64,000 bases of DNA, taken from Humibacillus xanthopallidus (GTDB lineage Bacteria; Actinomycetota; Actinomycetes; Actinomycetales; Dermatophilaceae). The DNA is taken from positions 1 through 64,000 of the forward strand of contig NZ_VFQF01000002.1 in the NCBI RefSeq assembly GCF_006717145.1. The letters are read 5' to 3'. Shown one piece after another: positions 41,798 through 49,874 of the stretch. Both the position numbers and the translations under genes were made by a program. Numbering within the stretch: position 1 is the stretch's first letter; each line of letters opens with the position of its first letter. The notes under the pieces are model-generated. The model made no database searches and had not been told where the DNA came from. It worked only from the letters and a program-made list of their open reading frames with translations.

Positions 41798-44257
41798 GTG
41801 TCGCTCGATGAGCTGAGCACCAGCGCGTTCGCGGCGTCGAACCGTGAGGGCGGTCCGCCCGACGACCGCCTGCCGCCCCAGGACGTCGGGGCCGAGCAGT
41901 CCGTCCTCGGTGGCATGCTCCTGTCGAAGGACGCGATCGCCGACTGTGTCGAGCAGCTCAAGGGCACCGACTTCTACCGTCCGGCGCACGAGCTCATCTA
42001 CGACGCGATCCTCGACCTCTACGGCCGCGGCGAGCCGGCCGACGCGATCACCGTCAGCGACGAGCTGACGAAGCGCGGCGACCTCTCCCGCATCGGGGGT
42101 CAGGCCTACCTCCACCAGCTCATCGCGTCGGTGCCGACGGCCGCGAACGCCGGCTACTACGCCCAGATCGTCGCCGAGCGGGCCGTCCTACGGCGCCTCG
42201 TCGAGGCCGGAACGCGCATCGTCCAGCTCGGCTATGCGCAGGGCGGCGGCGACGTCGAGGACATCGTCAACGCGGCTCAGGCCGAGGTCTACTCCGTCGC
42301 CGACAAGCGCGGCGGCGAGGACTACCACCGGCTCGGTGAGGTCATCGAGGCGACGGTCGACGAGATCGAGTTCGCGTCGGGTCGCTCCGGCGAGATGACC
42401 GGCGTGCCAACGTCGTTCACCGATCTCGACGCTCTCACCAACGGCCTGCACGCGGGCCAGATGATCGTCATCGCTGCTCGTCCCGCAATGGGCAAATCGA
42501 CCATCGGGCTCGACATCGTGCGGTCGGCGGCGATCAAGCACAAGATGGCGGCTGTCGTCTTCTCGCTCGAGATGAGCCGCACGGAGATCACGATGCGCCT
42601 GCTCTCGGCGGAGGCCGGCATCCAGCTGCAGCACATGCGCAAGGGCACGATGCGTGAGGAGGACTGGACCCGCCTCGCCTCGACGATGGGTCGCGTCTCC
42701 GAGGCGCCGCTCTTCATCGATGACTCGCCGAACATGTCGCTCATGGAGATCCGGGCCAAGTGCCGCCGCCTCAAGCAGCGCGAGAACCTCAAGCTCGTTG
42801 TCATCGACTACCTCCAGCTCATGAGCTCGGGCAAGCGCGTCGAGTCGCGTCAGCAGGAGGTCTCGGAGTTCTCCCGTGCTCTCAAGCTGCTCGCGAAGGA
42901 GCTCGAGGTGCCGGTCATCGCGATCTCGCAGCTGAACCGTGGCGCCGAGCAGCGCACCGACAAGAAGCCGGCGATGAGCGACCTTCGAGAGTCGGGCTGC
43001 CTCACGGCCGACACGAGGGTGACGCTCGCCGACACCGGAGCGCAGATGTCGATCGCCGAGCTCGTGGAGGAGTACCGCCGCAACCCTGGTGTCGAGCTGC
43101 CGGTGTGGAGCCTCGACGAGTCGTTGCGCTATGTGCGCCGGCCCATGACCGCGGTGTTCCCGACCGGGGTGCGTCCGGTGTTCCGCCTCACCCTGGCCTC
43201 GGGCAAGACGGTGCGCGCCACCGAGAACCACCCGTTCCTCACCACCTCCGGGTGGACCCAGCTGGGTGACCTGCGCAGCGGCAGCCGGATCGCGGTGCCG
43301 CGGCATGTGCCGGCACCGGAGTCGTTCGTCGAGGAGCTCGACGACGCTGACCTGCGCCTGGGTGCGCTCATCATGTCGACGCACACTCCCGACGGTCCGT
43401 CGGGCCGCCTTGCGGCGCGGGGCTGCTCGATCGGCTTCGACCTGGTCGAGATGAGCCGGCGCCGGCTGATGCCCGACATCGCCTCCTTCCCCAAGCGCCA
43501 GATCGGGCTGCTCATCGACAGCCTCTTCGCGCTCGACGGGGAGGTCACGGTAGACAAGGAGGCTCGCGAGGGACGCATCGTGCTGCGCCACCCGTCAAGG
43601 CGGCTTCTCGACGACGTCGCGCACCTGCTCCTGCGTTTCGGCATCTCGACATCCGTTGCGGCGGAAGGCGATCGGTGGGAGCTCGACGTCAAGGGCGTCG
43701 ATGACCAGCGACGATTCCTCCAGGAGGTCGCCGTCCACACCGAGAAGTCCGCGGCGGCCAAGGCGCTGCTGCAGATCGTGCGCGAGCGCTCGGAGTCAGT
43801 GGTGCCCGAGGCCGAGCCGGTGCTGAGTCGATCCGCCCGTCGGGTCAGCATCCGACCGGAAGACTTCCCCGAGGGGGTCGTCGGTGTCGACGGTCTGAGC
43901 CTCGAGCGACTCGACGAGCTCTTCAACAGCCTCGACCTCGATCTCGAAGCGTCGAACGACGTCCTCTGGGACACCATCGTTGATGTCGAGCCGGACGGTG
44001 TCGAGGAGGTCTTCGACGCGACTGTCCTCGGCACCCACAACTTCATCGCCAACGGCATCGCCGTGCACAACTCGATCGAGCAGGACGCCGACATCGTCAT
44101 CCTGCTCCACCGCGAGGCGGCCTACGAGAAGGACTCGCCGCGCGAGGGAGAGGCCGACCTGATCGTGGCCAAGCACCGAAACGGGCCCACCGACACGATC
44201 GTCGTCGCGTTCCAAGGCCACTTCAGCCGCTTCACCAACATGGCGACCAACTTCTAG
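41798..44257 (+). CDS. dnaB: Replicative DNA helicase DnaB with intein
   Basis: 819 residues from the GTG at 41798, chosen because GGGGAAGGGGAG precedes it; an ATG at 41765 has no ribosome binding site. Without the 358-residue intein the helicase is 461 residues, the normal size. N-terminal primase-interacting domain (about 30-135), RecA-like domain with Walker A ARPAMGKST, then VVIDYLQLMSS (Walker B). The intein sits between DLRESG and SIEQDADIVILLHR, a conserved nucleotide-site motif of the helicase. Ring helicase of the replication fork. The mycobacterial dnaB in the same gene neighbourhood is also interrupted here. Confidence 0.96.
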   Translation: MSLDELSTSAFAASNREGGPPDDRLPPQDVGAEQSVLGGMLLSKDAIADCVEQLKGTDFYRPAHELIYDAILDLYGRGEPADAITVSDELTKRGDLSRIGGQAYLHQLIASVPTAANAGYYAQIVAERAVLRRLVEAGTRIVQLGYAQGGGDVEDIVNAAQAEVYSVADKRGGEDYHRLGEVIEATVDEIEFASGRSGEMTGVPTSFTDLDALTNGLHAGQMIVIAARPAMGKSTIGLDIVRSAAIKHKMAAVVFSLEMSRTEITMRLLSAEAGIQLQHMRKGTMREEDWTRLASTMGRVSEAPLFIDDSPNMSLMEIRAKCRRLKQRENLKLVVIDYLQLMSSGKRVESRQQEVSEFSRALKLLAKELEVPVIAISQLNRGAEQRTDKKPAMSDLRESGCLTADTRVTLADTGAQMSIAELVEEYRRNPGVELPVWSLDESLRYVRRPMTAVFPTGVRPVFRLTLASGKTVRATENHPFLTTSGWTQLGDLRSGSRIAVPRHVPAPESFVEELDDADLRLGALIMSTHTPDGPSGRLAARGCSIGFDLVEMSRRRLMPDIASFPKRQIGLLIDSLFALDGEVTVDKEAREGRIVLRHPSRRLLDDVAHLLLRFGISTSVAAEGDRWELDVKGVDDQRRFLQEVAVHTEKSAAAKALLQIVRERSESVVPEAEPVLSRSARRVSIRPEDFPEGVVGVDGLSLERLDELFNSLDLDLEASNDVLWDTIVDVEPDGVEEVFDATVLGTHNFIANGIAVHNSIEQDADIVILLHREAAYEKDSPREGEADLIVAKHRNGPTDTIVVAFQGHFSRFTNMATNF
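42998..44071 (+). other. Intein in DnaB (358 residues), homing endonuclease probably degenerate
   Basis: Starts at Cys (42998, CLTADTRVTLADTG, block A) and ends His-Asn (44066-44071) before extein Ser. Block B is seen as VRATENHPFLT and blocks F/G as VFDATVLGTHNFIANGIAVHN-type sequence. All splicing residues (Cys1, block-B His, penultimate His, last Asn, Ser+1) are present, so it should splice. The middle shows traces of a LAGLIDADG endonuclease (LRLGALIMSTHTPDG and LLIDSLFALDGEV), but the first motif lacks the acidic residue, so cutting activity is doubtful. Shorter than the mycobacterial DnaB intein at the same site (a little over 400 residues as I recall). Confidence 0.93.
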
Positions 44258-44521
44258 CGCTTCCGCGTTCTGCGCCAAACGCATTGAGGTCTGGCGACGG
44301 TTCAGTCCCACCCGTCTCGTAGTCGTGAAGGGCCGCGCTCGTACGGAAATCGGCAACCTGCTGCCTACCGCCAACATTGCGCCTGCCACTTGCCAGGATG
44401 CGGCCGATGGGAGCTGCTCGAGTCTTGACGCGTGGTTGACGAAGAAAGCCGCCTTCGGACTCGCGTCGGTGGCACTGGGAACTGACCCTCGCGCCAACAG
44501 TTGCCCATTGACGGCTATGCC
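44258..44521. other. Convergent gap between dnaB and the Fic/Doc gene
   Basis: 264 bases. GC falls from here on. I see no terminator hairpin, repeat or gene. It is one possible boundary of the acquired island. Confidence 0.35.
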
Positions 44522-45724
44522 CTAAAGTCGACCAAGCCGCCGAAGAAGAGTTCGGTACTGACCGATGAATTCGTCAGGTTCGCGCGGGTCGCTTCCGTAG
44601 AAGTATCCAGCGTCATAGCCATTCTTGTCGTCAAGGCGCAGTTCGCGTCGGATGTAGCTCAGTTGACTGGGCTCAACATCACTTCCCTCATTGCGGTGCC
44701 CTGCGGTGACACGGAGAGTCCGCGTCCTGCGGAACCCGAGCACCCGCTCTTCCACATCCCGTTCGAACTTGATCTTGTTGCCAGGAAGCGACGGCCCGAT
44801 CCGGCACCCGAGGTTCACCAAGATCCTCCGAAGTTCCTTAAACTTCAGAAGGCGATCGCCCCGCTGAATTGGTCTGCTATTCGCGCAGATCCAAGCTGCA
44901 ATAGCAAGGACCTCGCGGTCATTGCGTTCGGTGGAACCGACTGGAACAAGTCGGTGCTGCGCTACGCGAAGGACTTGCCGAAACAAATCCTTCTCCACAC
45001 AGGTCAGCAGGATGTTGTTCCGGTCGAGCAGCACAAGCATGCTTACAAGCGCAGTTCTCTTATTGCCATTATGGAACGGATGATTGTGAACGAGGCTGTG
45101 CAGCAGAGCTGCCGCGTATGACTCGACCGTGTCGTATTTTCGCACGTCGCCGAGGGACGTCTCGGGCCGCGCGGCAGCAGAGCGCAACAAATGGTCCTCG
45201 CGAACCCCAGGCGGATCGATGGGGTCGCCGCTCGCAGCAAAGTCGCGAACAAGAGCCTCATGAACCTGGCAAATCTCCTCGACAGACAGGGCAACCACGT
45301 CACGACGTCGACCGGGCGTCTCCCACTCGAGCGGAATTATAGGTGCGGCGATAGGCGCCGCCGCCCGAGTGTTCCCCACTGCTAATTGGCTTGCCGGCAC
45401 CATACGACGAAGCTGCTTCAGTGCCCCCTTCGGCAACACGCGCGCCCCTGGAGCCACTAAGATGCCGAAATCCGAACCCAATTTTGAGATCAGTTCGCGC
45501 CGCGTGAGACCCCACTCCTGCTCCCAAAAGCTCAACTGCTGAAGTTGTTTGGCGCTGTGCAGACCGAGAGCCTGCCGAACAGTGGGAATAGAGTGTCGCG
45601 GAACGAAGCTGTCGATGTCATCAACGGCCTCCACTCCGGCGTCCCAGATCGTCACCAAAGCCTCGTCAAGATCGAGGCCGGCCTCCTTGGCGAGAGCTCT
45701 CACAGTCAATGCGCGCGGTGGCAT
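44522..45724 (-). CDS. Fic/Doc-family protein fused to IF2-N-like and HicA-like segments (candidate toxin or defence effector)
   Basis: 400 residues from the ATG at 45724 (GAAGGAG 12 bases upstream; TACAAT -10-like sequence further up). Residues about 5-52 (TVRALAKEAGLDLDEAL and following) and about 65-110 (EWGLTRRELISKLG and following) look like two copies of the small helical domain at the N-terminus of translation factor IF2. Residues about 150-265 are Fic/Doc-like: LSVEEICQVHEALV, then HPFHNGNKRTALVS (about 217-230), with Asn where Doc has Asp. Residues about 300-390 resemble HicA/YcfA: FKELRRILVNLGCRIG ... TLRVTAGHRNEG ... LSYIRRELRLD. Doc phosphorylates EF-Tu and HicA cuts mRNA, so all parts point to translation (inference). 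No separate antitoxin gene is adjacent. Lower GC than the surroundings. Confidence 0.7.
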   Translation of the reverse strand: MPPRALTVRALAKEAGLDLDEALVTIWDAGVEAVDDIDSFVPRHSIPTVRQALGLHSAKQLQQLSFWEQEWGLTRRELISKLGSDFGILVAPGARVLPKGALKQLRRMVPASQLAVGNTRAAAPIAAPIIPLEWETPGRRRDVVALSVEEICQVHEALVRDFAASGDPIDPPGVREDHLLRSAAARPETSLGDVRKYDTVESYAAALLHSLVHNHPFHNGNKRTALVSMLVLLDRNNILLTCVEKDLFRQVLRVAQHRLVPVGSTERNDREVLAIAAWICANSRPIQRGDRLLKFKELRRILVNLGCRIGPSLPGNKIKFERDVEERVLGFRRTRTLRVTAGHRNEGSDVEPSQLSYIRRELRLDDKNGYDAGYFYGSDPREPDEFIGQYRTLLRRLGRL

Positions 45725-46402
45725 TCCAGTGCTAGCTCCTTCATCACGTTACAGGTGTCTCATTGTAGTTGGCACATTCGCACACTCTTGCCCTGGTCCG
45801 GATCGACTCCCTTGGCGTGAAAGTGGTGCCTGACCCCCTCACGGCCCCGGCGCACCTTGAGATCCCTGGGGCATGCAATTGCACGCCAGCGACGAGCCGA
45901 GACCACTGAGCAGCATAGGTCATGGCGCCTACAGCTTGAGCCAACACGCGCCCTCTTCAGAGACGAGCCCAGAAGTTCCACTCATCGCGACGATGCGATA
46001 GCCGCGACGTCGCAGGCCCGTGCGGACCTTAACGCGCGGCCCGCGACCATTTGCATTGCCGCCCCGTCCTGCGGGAACTGGAGACCTATCTCACCCAGGG
46101 GCATGGTCCCCTGGGCTCCGAAGGATTCTCGGTCCGATCAGCCGATGTGAGGCAACCGGATGGTGTCCAAGATCGTGAGAACGGTCAGGACCCGCGGCAC
46201 GTCAGGCCACGCTCGCTGAGGCACGCCACGATCACCACCCCGCCCGCCGACCCGCGTATGAACGATCACGACAGGCGCAAGGAGTTTCAGCCTCAACGGT
46301 TGCCACTCTTCCCGTACGTTGCTGGCGTCTGAACTTCGGTGCGCCACCGGCGTCGACTTCGGCCACTGTGGTCGCCCACAATCCCGTCGATGAGATTCCG
46401 CC
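45725..46402. other. Gap of ~680 bases inside the defence island
   Basis: Only short frames, none with a recognisable motif, ribosome binding site or actinobacterial codon bias. It may hold the Fic/Doc promoter (on the minus strand near 45750-45790), an RNA gene, or the remains of a lost gene, for instance an antitoxin. I cannot support any specific feature. Confidence 0.4.
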
Positions 46403-48148
46403 CTAGTCAACGGCTGATTCGACGGCGCGGAGCATCAAGGACATCTCCGGATCGACATCGCCCACTCGAAGCGCTCGCGCCAATGACGAGCTCGACAGAG
46501 TCTTCAGACCGTTCGGCTGTAGGCGCGAGTTCAGCGCAGATATGATTTGCTTTGGAGGGCACATGCGCAAGCGAAAATCTTCTTCTGCCCACAGGCCGTC
46601 GAAGGACTGCTTGAAGTCCGTCGTAACCGAGACTGCATGACGTGATGCGCTTACCTGCTCGCGCAGCCGCTCGTCAAGCATCCGGCCAAACACGTCATTC
46701 TCCATGCTGGCCGTGACTTCGTTCAGCATAACCACGATGTCGTCAACCGAAGCCCCAGACACTCTCGAAATTACGGGCGCGCTGATGAGATAGCTCTCGA
46801 GTTCCTTTCGGCGCCAGACATGAGCCTGCATCCCAGCCGCTTGAAACTGCCGCTCGACCTTGTCCACCGTAGAATCTGATCGATAATCGCGGTCCAAGAC
46901 GACGGAGATTTTCAACGCCTCGGGCAGCAACTCTCGACATAGCCACGCGAACGGCTCGACCTGCGTCCACCTGCTGTAACCCTGTAACGGAACCACCGTT
47001 ACGCCGTCTTCCCGCGCCAGTCGTTTACACCCAATCAAGTTCGAGATTCGACGAAGGATAGACATGTCCTTTCCCTCTACAAAGAAGGCGACGCGTGAAC
47101 GAAGGGCCTTCGCCAAGCGAAGGTTGAAGGCAGTTCCGAGTGCGCCAGACAGGACCTCAAGGTCTCCTTCGGTTCGTGCTCGGCGCGCGCGTCGTCGACT
47201 CTTGTCGACAAGGGTTACGAGGCGACTGTCTGCCTCCGCCACCATCTCAGACGAGTGAGTGGCCACCACAAGTTGCTTGCCGGTGGATTCTAATAGTTGC
47301 ACCAACCGTCGCTGAAGGTCCGGGTGAAGATATACCTCCGGCTCGTCTAGAACGATGGTGGCACACGCGCCTACTCGGTATATGTGAAAAAGCAATTGCA
47401 GCCAGATCTGCACCCCGTCGCCAGCCCACACCAATTCCTTTGGAACCCTACTGCCAGCTTCGAAGAAATAGGCTTCAAGGATCTGTCCTTCGTCGCTCAG
47501 ATGCTGTCCAAGCCGATCAAAGGTGATATCCGTGAGCCATGGGGATGCCCACTTAAGAAAGTTGTGAAGCTCACCACTCGATTGCAGAAGGCGTAGATGA
47601 TTGCGAAAGTGTCTACTGCTCAACCGTGTGGCGACGCTTGAACTAACATACTTCTCCGTGAGAAGGGCTTCGGAATGCTCGACTGGGCTTAGAATGGGGA
47701 TCACGCCCAAGGGGGGGAAAGCCGCCCGTGCGTCTGCGGCACTTCGAACCTGCATTCCTGGCATCCGTTCCAGGTAGAAGAAGGGGTCTTCCTCAACGAC
47801 CTCCGCCGGCCAGACGCAAGTCAAGATGGCGCCAGATACCCAAGTCAATCTAAGGGAGGCCTCAGAGTTTCCGAACTCGTGCCGGAGACTGTCCCGAAGG
47901 GCAGGAAAATCGTTCAGCGAGAGCGGGTGTGCAACGACCGTCCGATCGTGATGCTGGCACCGCACGGCGGGCGATCGACGATACGCCTGTCGCAGCAAGA
48001 CGTCAGCAGTTCGGATGGCCGTGAGGAGCGTCGACTTTCCCGCGTTGTTGGGACCTACGAGGTAGGCGCCTTCCCCGAACGTCACCGTGAAGTCCTCGAA
48101 CGCGCGAAAGTTTCGAAGGTGCAGTTCCTTGAGCAAGTCTGGCCCCAT
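46403..48148 (-). CDS. OLD-family ATPase/Toprim nuclease-like protein
   Basis: 581 residues from the ATG at 48148 (weak ribosome binding site). N-terminal ABC-type ATPase: Walker A GPNNAGKST (about 32-40), signature region, Walker B in VLDEPEVYLHPDLQ (about 265-278) and H-loop ATHSSEM (about 297). C-terminal Toprim-like domain: FFVEGKDMSILRRI (about 358) and VVLDRDYRS (about 415), the metal-binding acids of OLD nucleases. Single-gene OLD proteins, and relatives in Gabija, PARIS and retron systems, act in phage defence. The gene lies on the same strand as the Fic/Doc fusion, 678 bases before it. GC is lower than in the housekeeping genes, which indicates transfer. Confidence 0.85.
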   Translation of the reverse strand: MGPDLLKELHLRNFRAFEDFTVTFGEGAYLVGPNNAGKSTLLTAIRTADVLLRQAYRRSPAVRCQHHDRTVVAHPLSLNDFPALRDSLRHEFGNSEASLRLTWVSGAILTCVWPAEVVEEDPFFYLERMPGMQVRSAADARAAFPPLGVIPILSPVEHSEALLTEKYVSSSVATRLSSRHFRNHLRLLQSSGELHNFLKWASPWLTDITFDRLGQHLSDEGQILEAYFFEAGSRVPKELVWAGDGVQIWLQLLFHIYRVGACATIVLDEPEVYLHPDLQRRLVQLLESTGKQLVVATHSSEMVAEADSRLVTLVDKSRRRARRARTEGDLEVLSGALGTAFNLRLAKALRSRVAFFVEGKDMSILRRISNLIGCKRLAREDGVTVVPLQGYSRWTQVEPFAWLCRELLPEALKISVVLDRDYRSDSTVDKVERQFQAAGMQAHVWRRKELESYLISAPVISRVSGASVDDIVVMLNEVTASMENDVFGRMLDERLREQVSASRHAVSVTTDFKQSFDGLWAEEDFRLRMCPPKQIISALNSRLQPNGLKTLSSSSLARALRVGDVDPEMSLMLRAVESAVD

Positions 48149-48352
48149 TCGTGCGGTGAGGCGCCATCAGGCCATCGACGCCTTCCCAACCTCACGAGGT
48201 CGGCGGCGTGGCGCGTTGCAGCAGACGTTACGTGGGCAAGGTCTTTGCTGCTTTTGCCAGACGTTTCGAGCGGGCTGTGGACACCGCGAGCGCCTTGGCC
48301 GCAGGCAGTGACCCGGGGGCGTTAGGTGCGTCCTACCGGCTCCCTTCTGTTG

Positions 48353-49567
48353 TCAAGCGGTCGCTTCGAGGTTCCTTTGGCGGTCTGTCTTCCGTGGCGG
48401 TGGTGCCGGTTGTAGCGTCGGCTGTACGGGTCCGGGAAGTGGCTGATCCGAAGTGTCGATGTGCGGGGGCAGGTCGACCGCGCTGGATTCTTGAGTCTCC
48501 CCGCAGTGCCCTCCCGGGCCCGCCTCCCCGGCCTGTGCCGTCGCGGCCGTAGCGTCGGCGACGAGCTGCCGGTACAGGGCGTCGGAGATCCTGCGCTTCA
48601 GGCACCGCAGCGCCTCGAGGGGCTTCTTGCCCTCGGCGCGCTTGCGTCGGTAGTAGGCCCGGCCGTCGGTGTCGAGGCGGATCTGGCTGATCGCGGCGAT
48701 GTGGATCATGTGGTTCATCCGCCGGTTCCCGGCCCGGGACAGCCGGTGCCGGTTCTGCTCCCCGGAGGACGCGTCCAGCGGCGCCGTCCCCGTCCAGGAC
48801 GCGAACCGGTTCCGGTCGGCGAACCGGGCCACGTCACCGACATCGGCCAACGTCCGCGCGGCGACCACCGGACCGACACCACGCAGGTCCATCAGGTGCG
48901 ACCCGCGCGACAGCACGATCGCCTTCAGCTCCTTGGTGAGCGCCTTGGTCTTCTTGTCGACCTCGACCAGCTCGGCCAGCTGCTCGACCGCGAGCCTCTT
49001 ACGGGTCTTCCCGGCCAGGTCCCGCGGCCGCACGGAAGCGAGGATTGCCTTGGCCTGCAAGGCGGTCAGGTCCTTCTTCGCCTTCCCGGGGGTCAGCTCG
49101 GACAGCAGCCGCTGCAGCCGGTTGACGGCCTGCACGCGTTGCCGGGACAGCTCATCGCGGCAGGTCGGACAGCATCCGCAGCGCCTCGAGCTGGCCGTCG
49201 TAGGACAACACCCTCAGCCCCTCGGTGCGGACCGCGACCACCGCGACCGCGTGCGCGTCATAAGCGTCGGTCTTGCGGTTGTGGCCGGTGTCGAGCAACC
49301 GAGCCCTGACCGACAGCTTCGCCGGGACGTCGAGGATGTGCTCACCGTCGGCGAGCAACCGCTGCGCCAGCGGCCGGGGCCGGCGCCGTTGCTGCCCTCG
49401 ACCGCCCAGACGCGCTCCCGCCAGCTCTTCGCATACCTCCGCATCGCGGCGTAGCCGGCCGTGTCGGTGCTGAACCGTCCCGAACCGAGCAGCTTCTCCC
49501 GCTCGTCCACGACCTCGATCGTCACCGACAGCTTGTGGGGATCGACCCCGATGAACACTGTCGCCAT
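48353..49567 (-). pseudogene. IS110-family transposase, two frameshifts
   Basis: Starts MATVFIGVDPHK at 49567 with the first DEDD acid (Asp in GVDPHK). The frame changes near 49385 (after SNGAG) and again near 49155, where the middle part stops at SDLPR and the rest continues as DELSRQRVQAVNRL in another frame. The C-terminal part has the typical LRGVGPVVAARTLADVG and the Ser-containing LDASSGEQNRHRLSRAGNRR. Conserved sequence continues smoothly across both breaks, so this is one recently broken gene, unless the assembly has errors. The product would be a DEDD/Ser recombinase guided by a bridge RNA. Confidence 0.85.
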
Positions 49568-49800
49568 GTCGCCACCTCGTCCTCGTCTCGTCCTTGGACC
49601 TGCAGGGATCGCGAGGCGGGCATTGCTGTTACGAGCAGGGCAGTCCCTTCTTGAGCCACGCCTCGTCAACGGTGACCGGCGGCACGCAGACCGGTAGTGA
49701 GCCACACCGATCGCACTGGTGGCCAGCCGCTTGGAGAGCTGCCCGCCGGACACCTGAACCGAGTCTGGCCAGACACCGGTCCTAAGGGAATGGTCTAGTA
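49568..49800 (-). ncRNA. Candidate bridge-RNA region of the IS110 element
   Basis: About 230 non-coding bases directly upstream of the transposase start, where IS110-group elements encode their bridge RNA (known for IS621). I can point to the location but have not identified the two guide loops. Confidence 0.3.
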
Positions 49801-49874
49801 GCCGCGTGACGGGCGCGCTGTTCACCCACGGTGCTACCGACGAGCGACTGAGGCGGCGCCGGCTTCGGCGCTTG

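Larger units (their letters stand above)
48353..49800 (-). mobile_element. IS110-family insertion sequence, ends not determined
   Basis: The transposase remnant and the non-coding stretch upstream of it (to about 49800) give a length of about 1.45 kb, normal for IS110 elements. These have no obvious terminal inverted repeats and no target duplication, so exact ends cannot be read here. It forms the right border of the low-GC island. Confidence 0.7.

Noticed and set aside
45744-46410. Small frames of 67-97 codons between the Fic/Doc and OLD genes
   Set aside because: None has a ribosome binding site, plausible composition or recognisable motif, and they overlap on both strands.
49214-49825. 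Upstream extension of the IS110 transposase beyond the ATG at 49567
   Set aside because: The added residues are not IS110-like. MATVFIGVDPHK is the normal N-terminus and has a ribosome binding site; the region upstream should be the non-coding bridge-RNA part.
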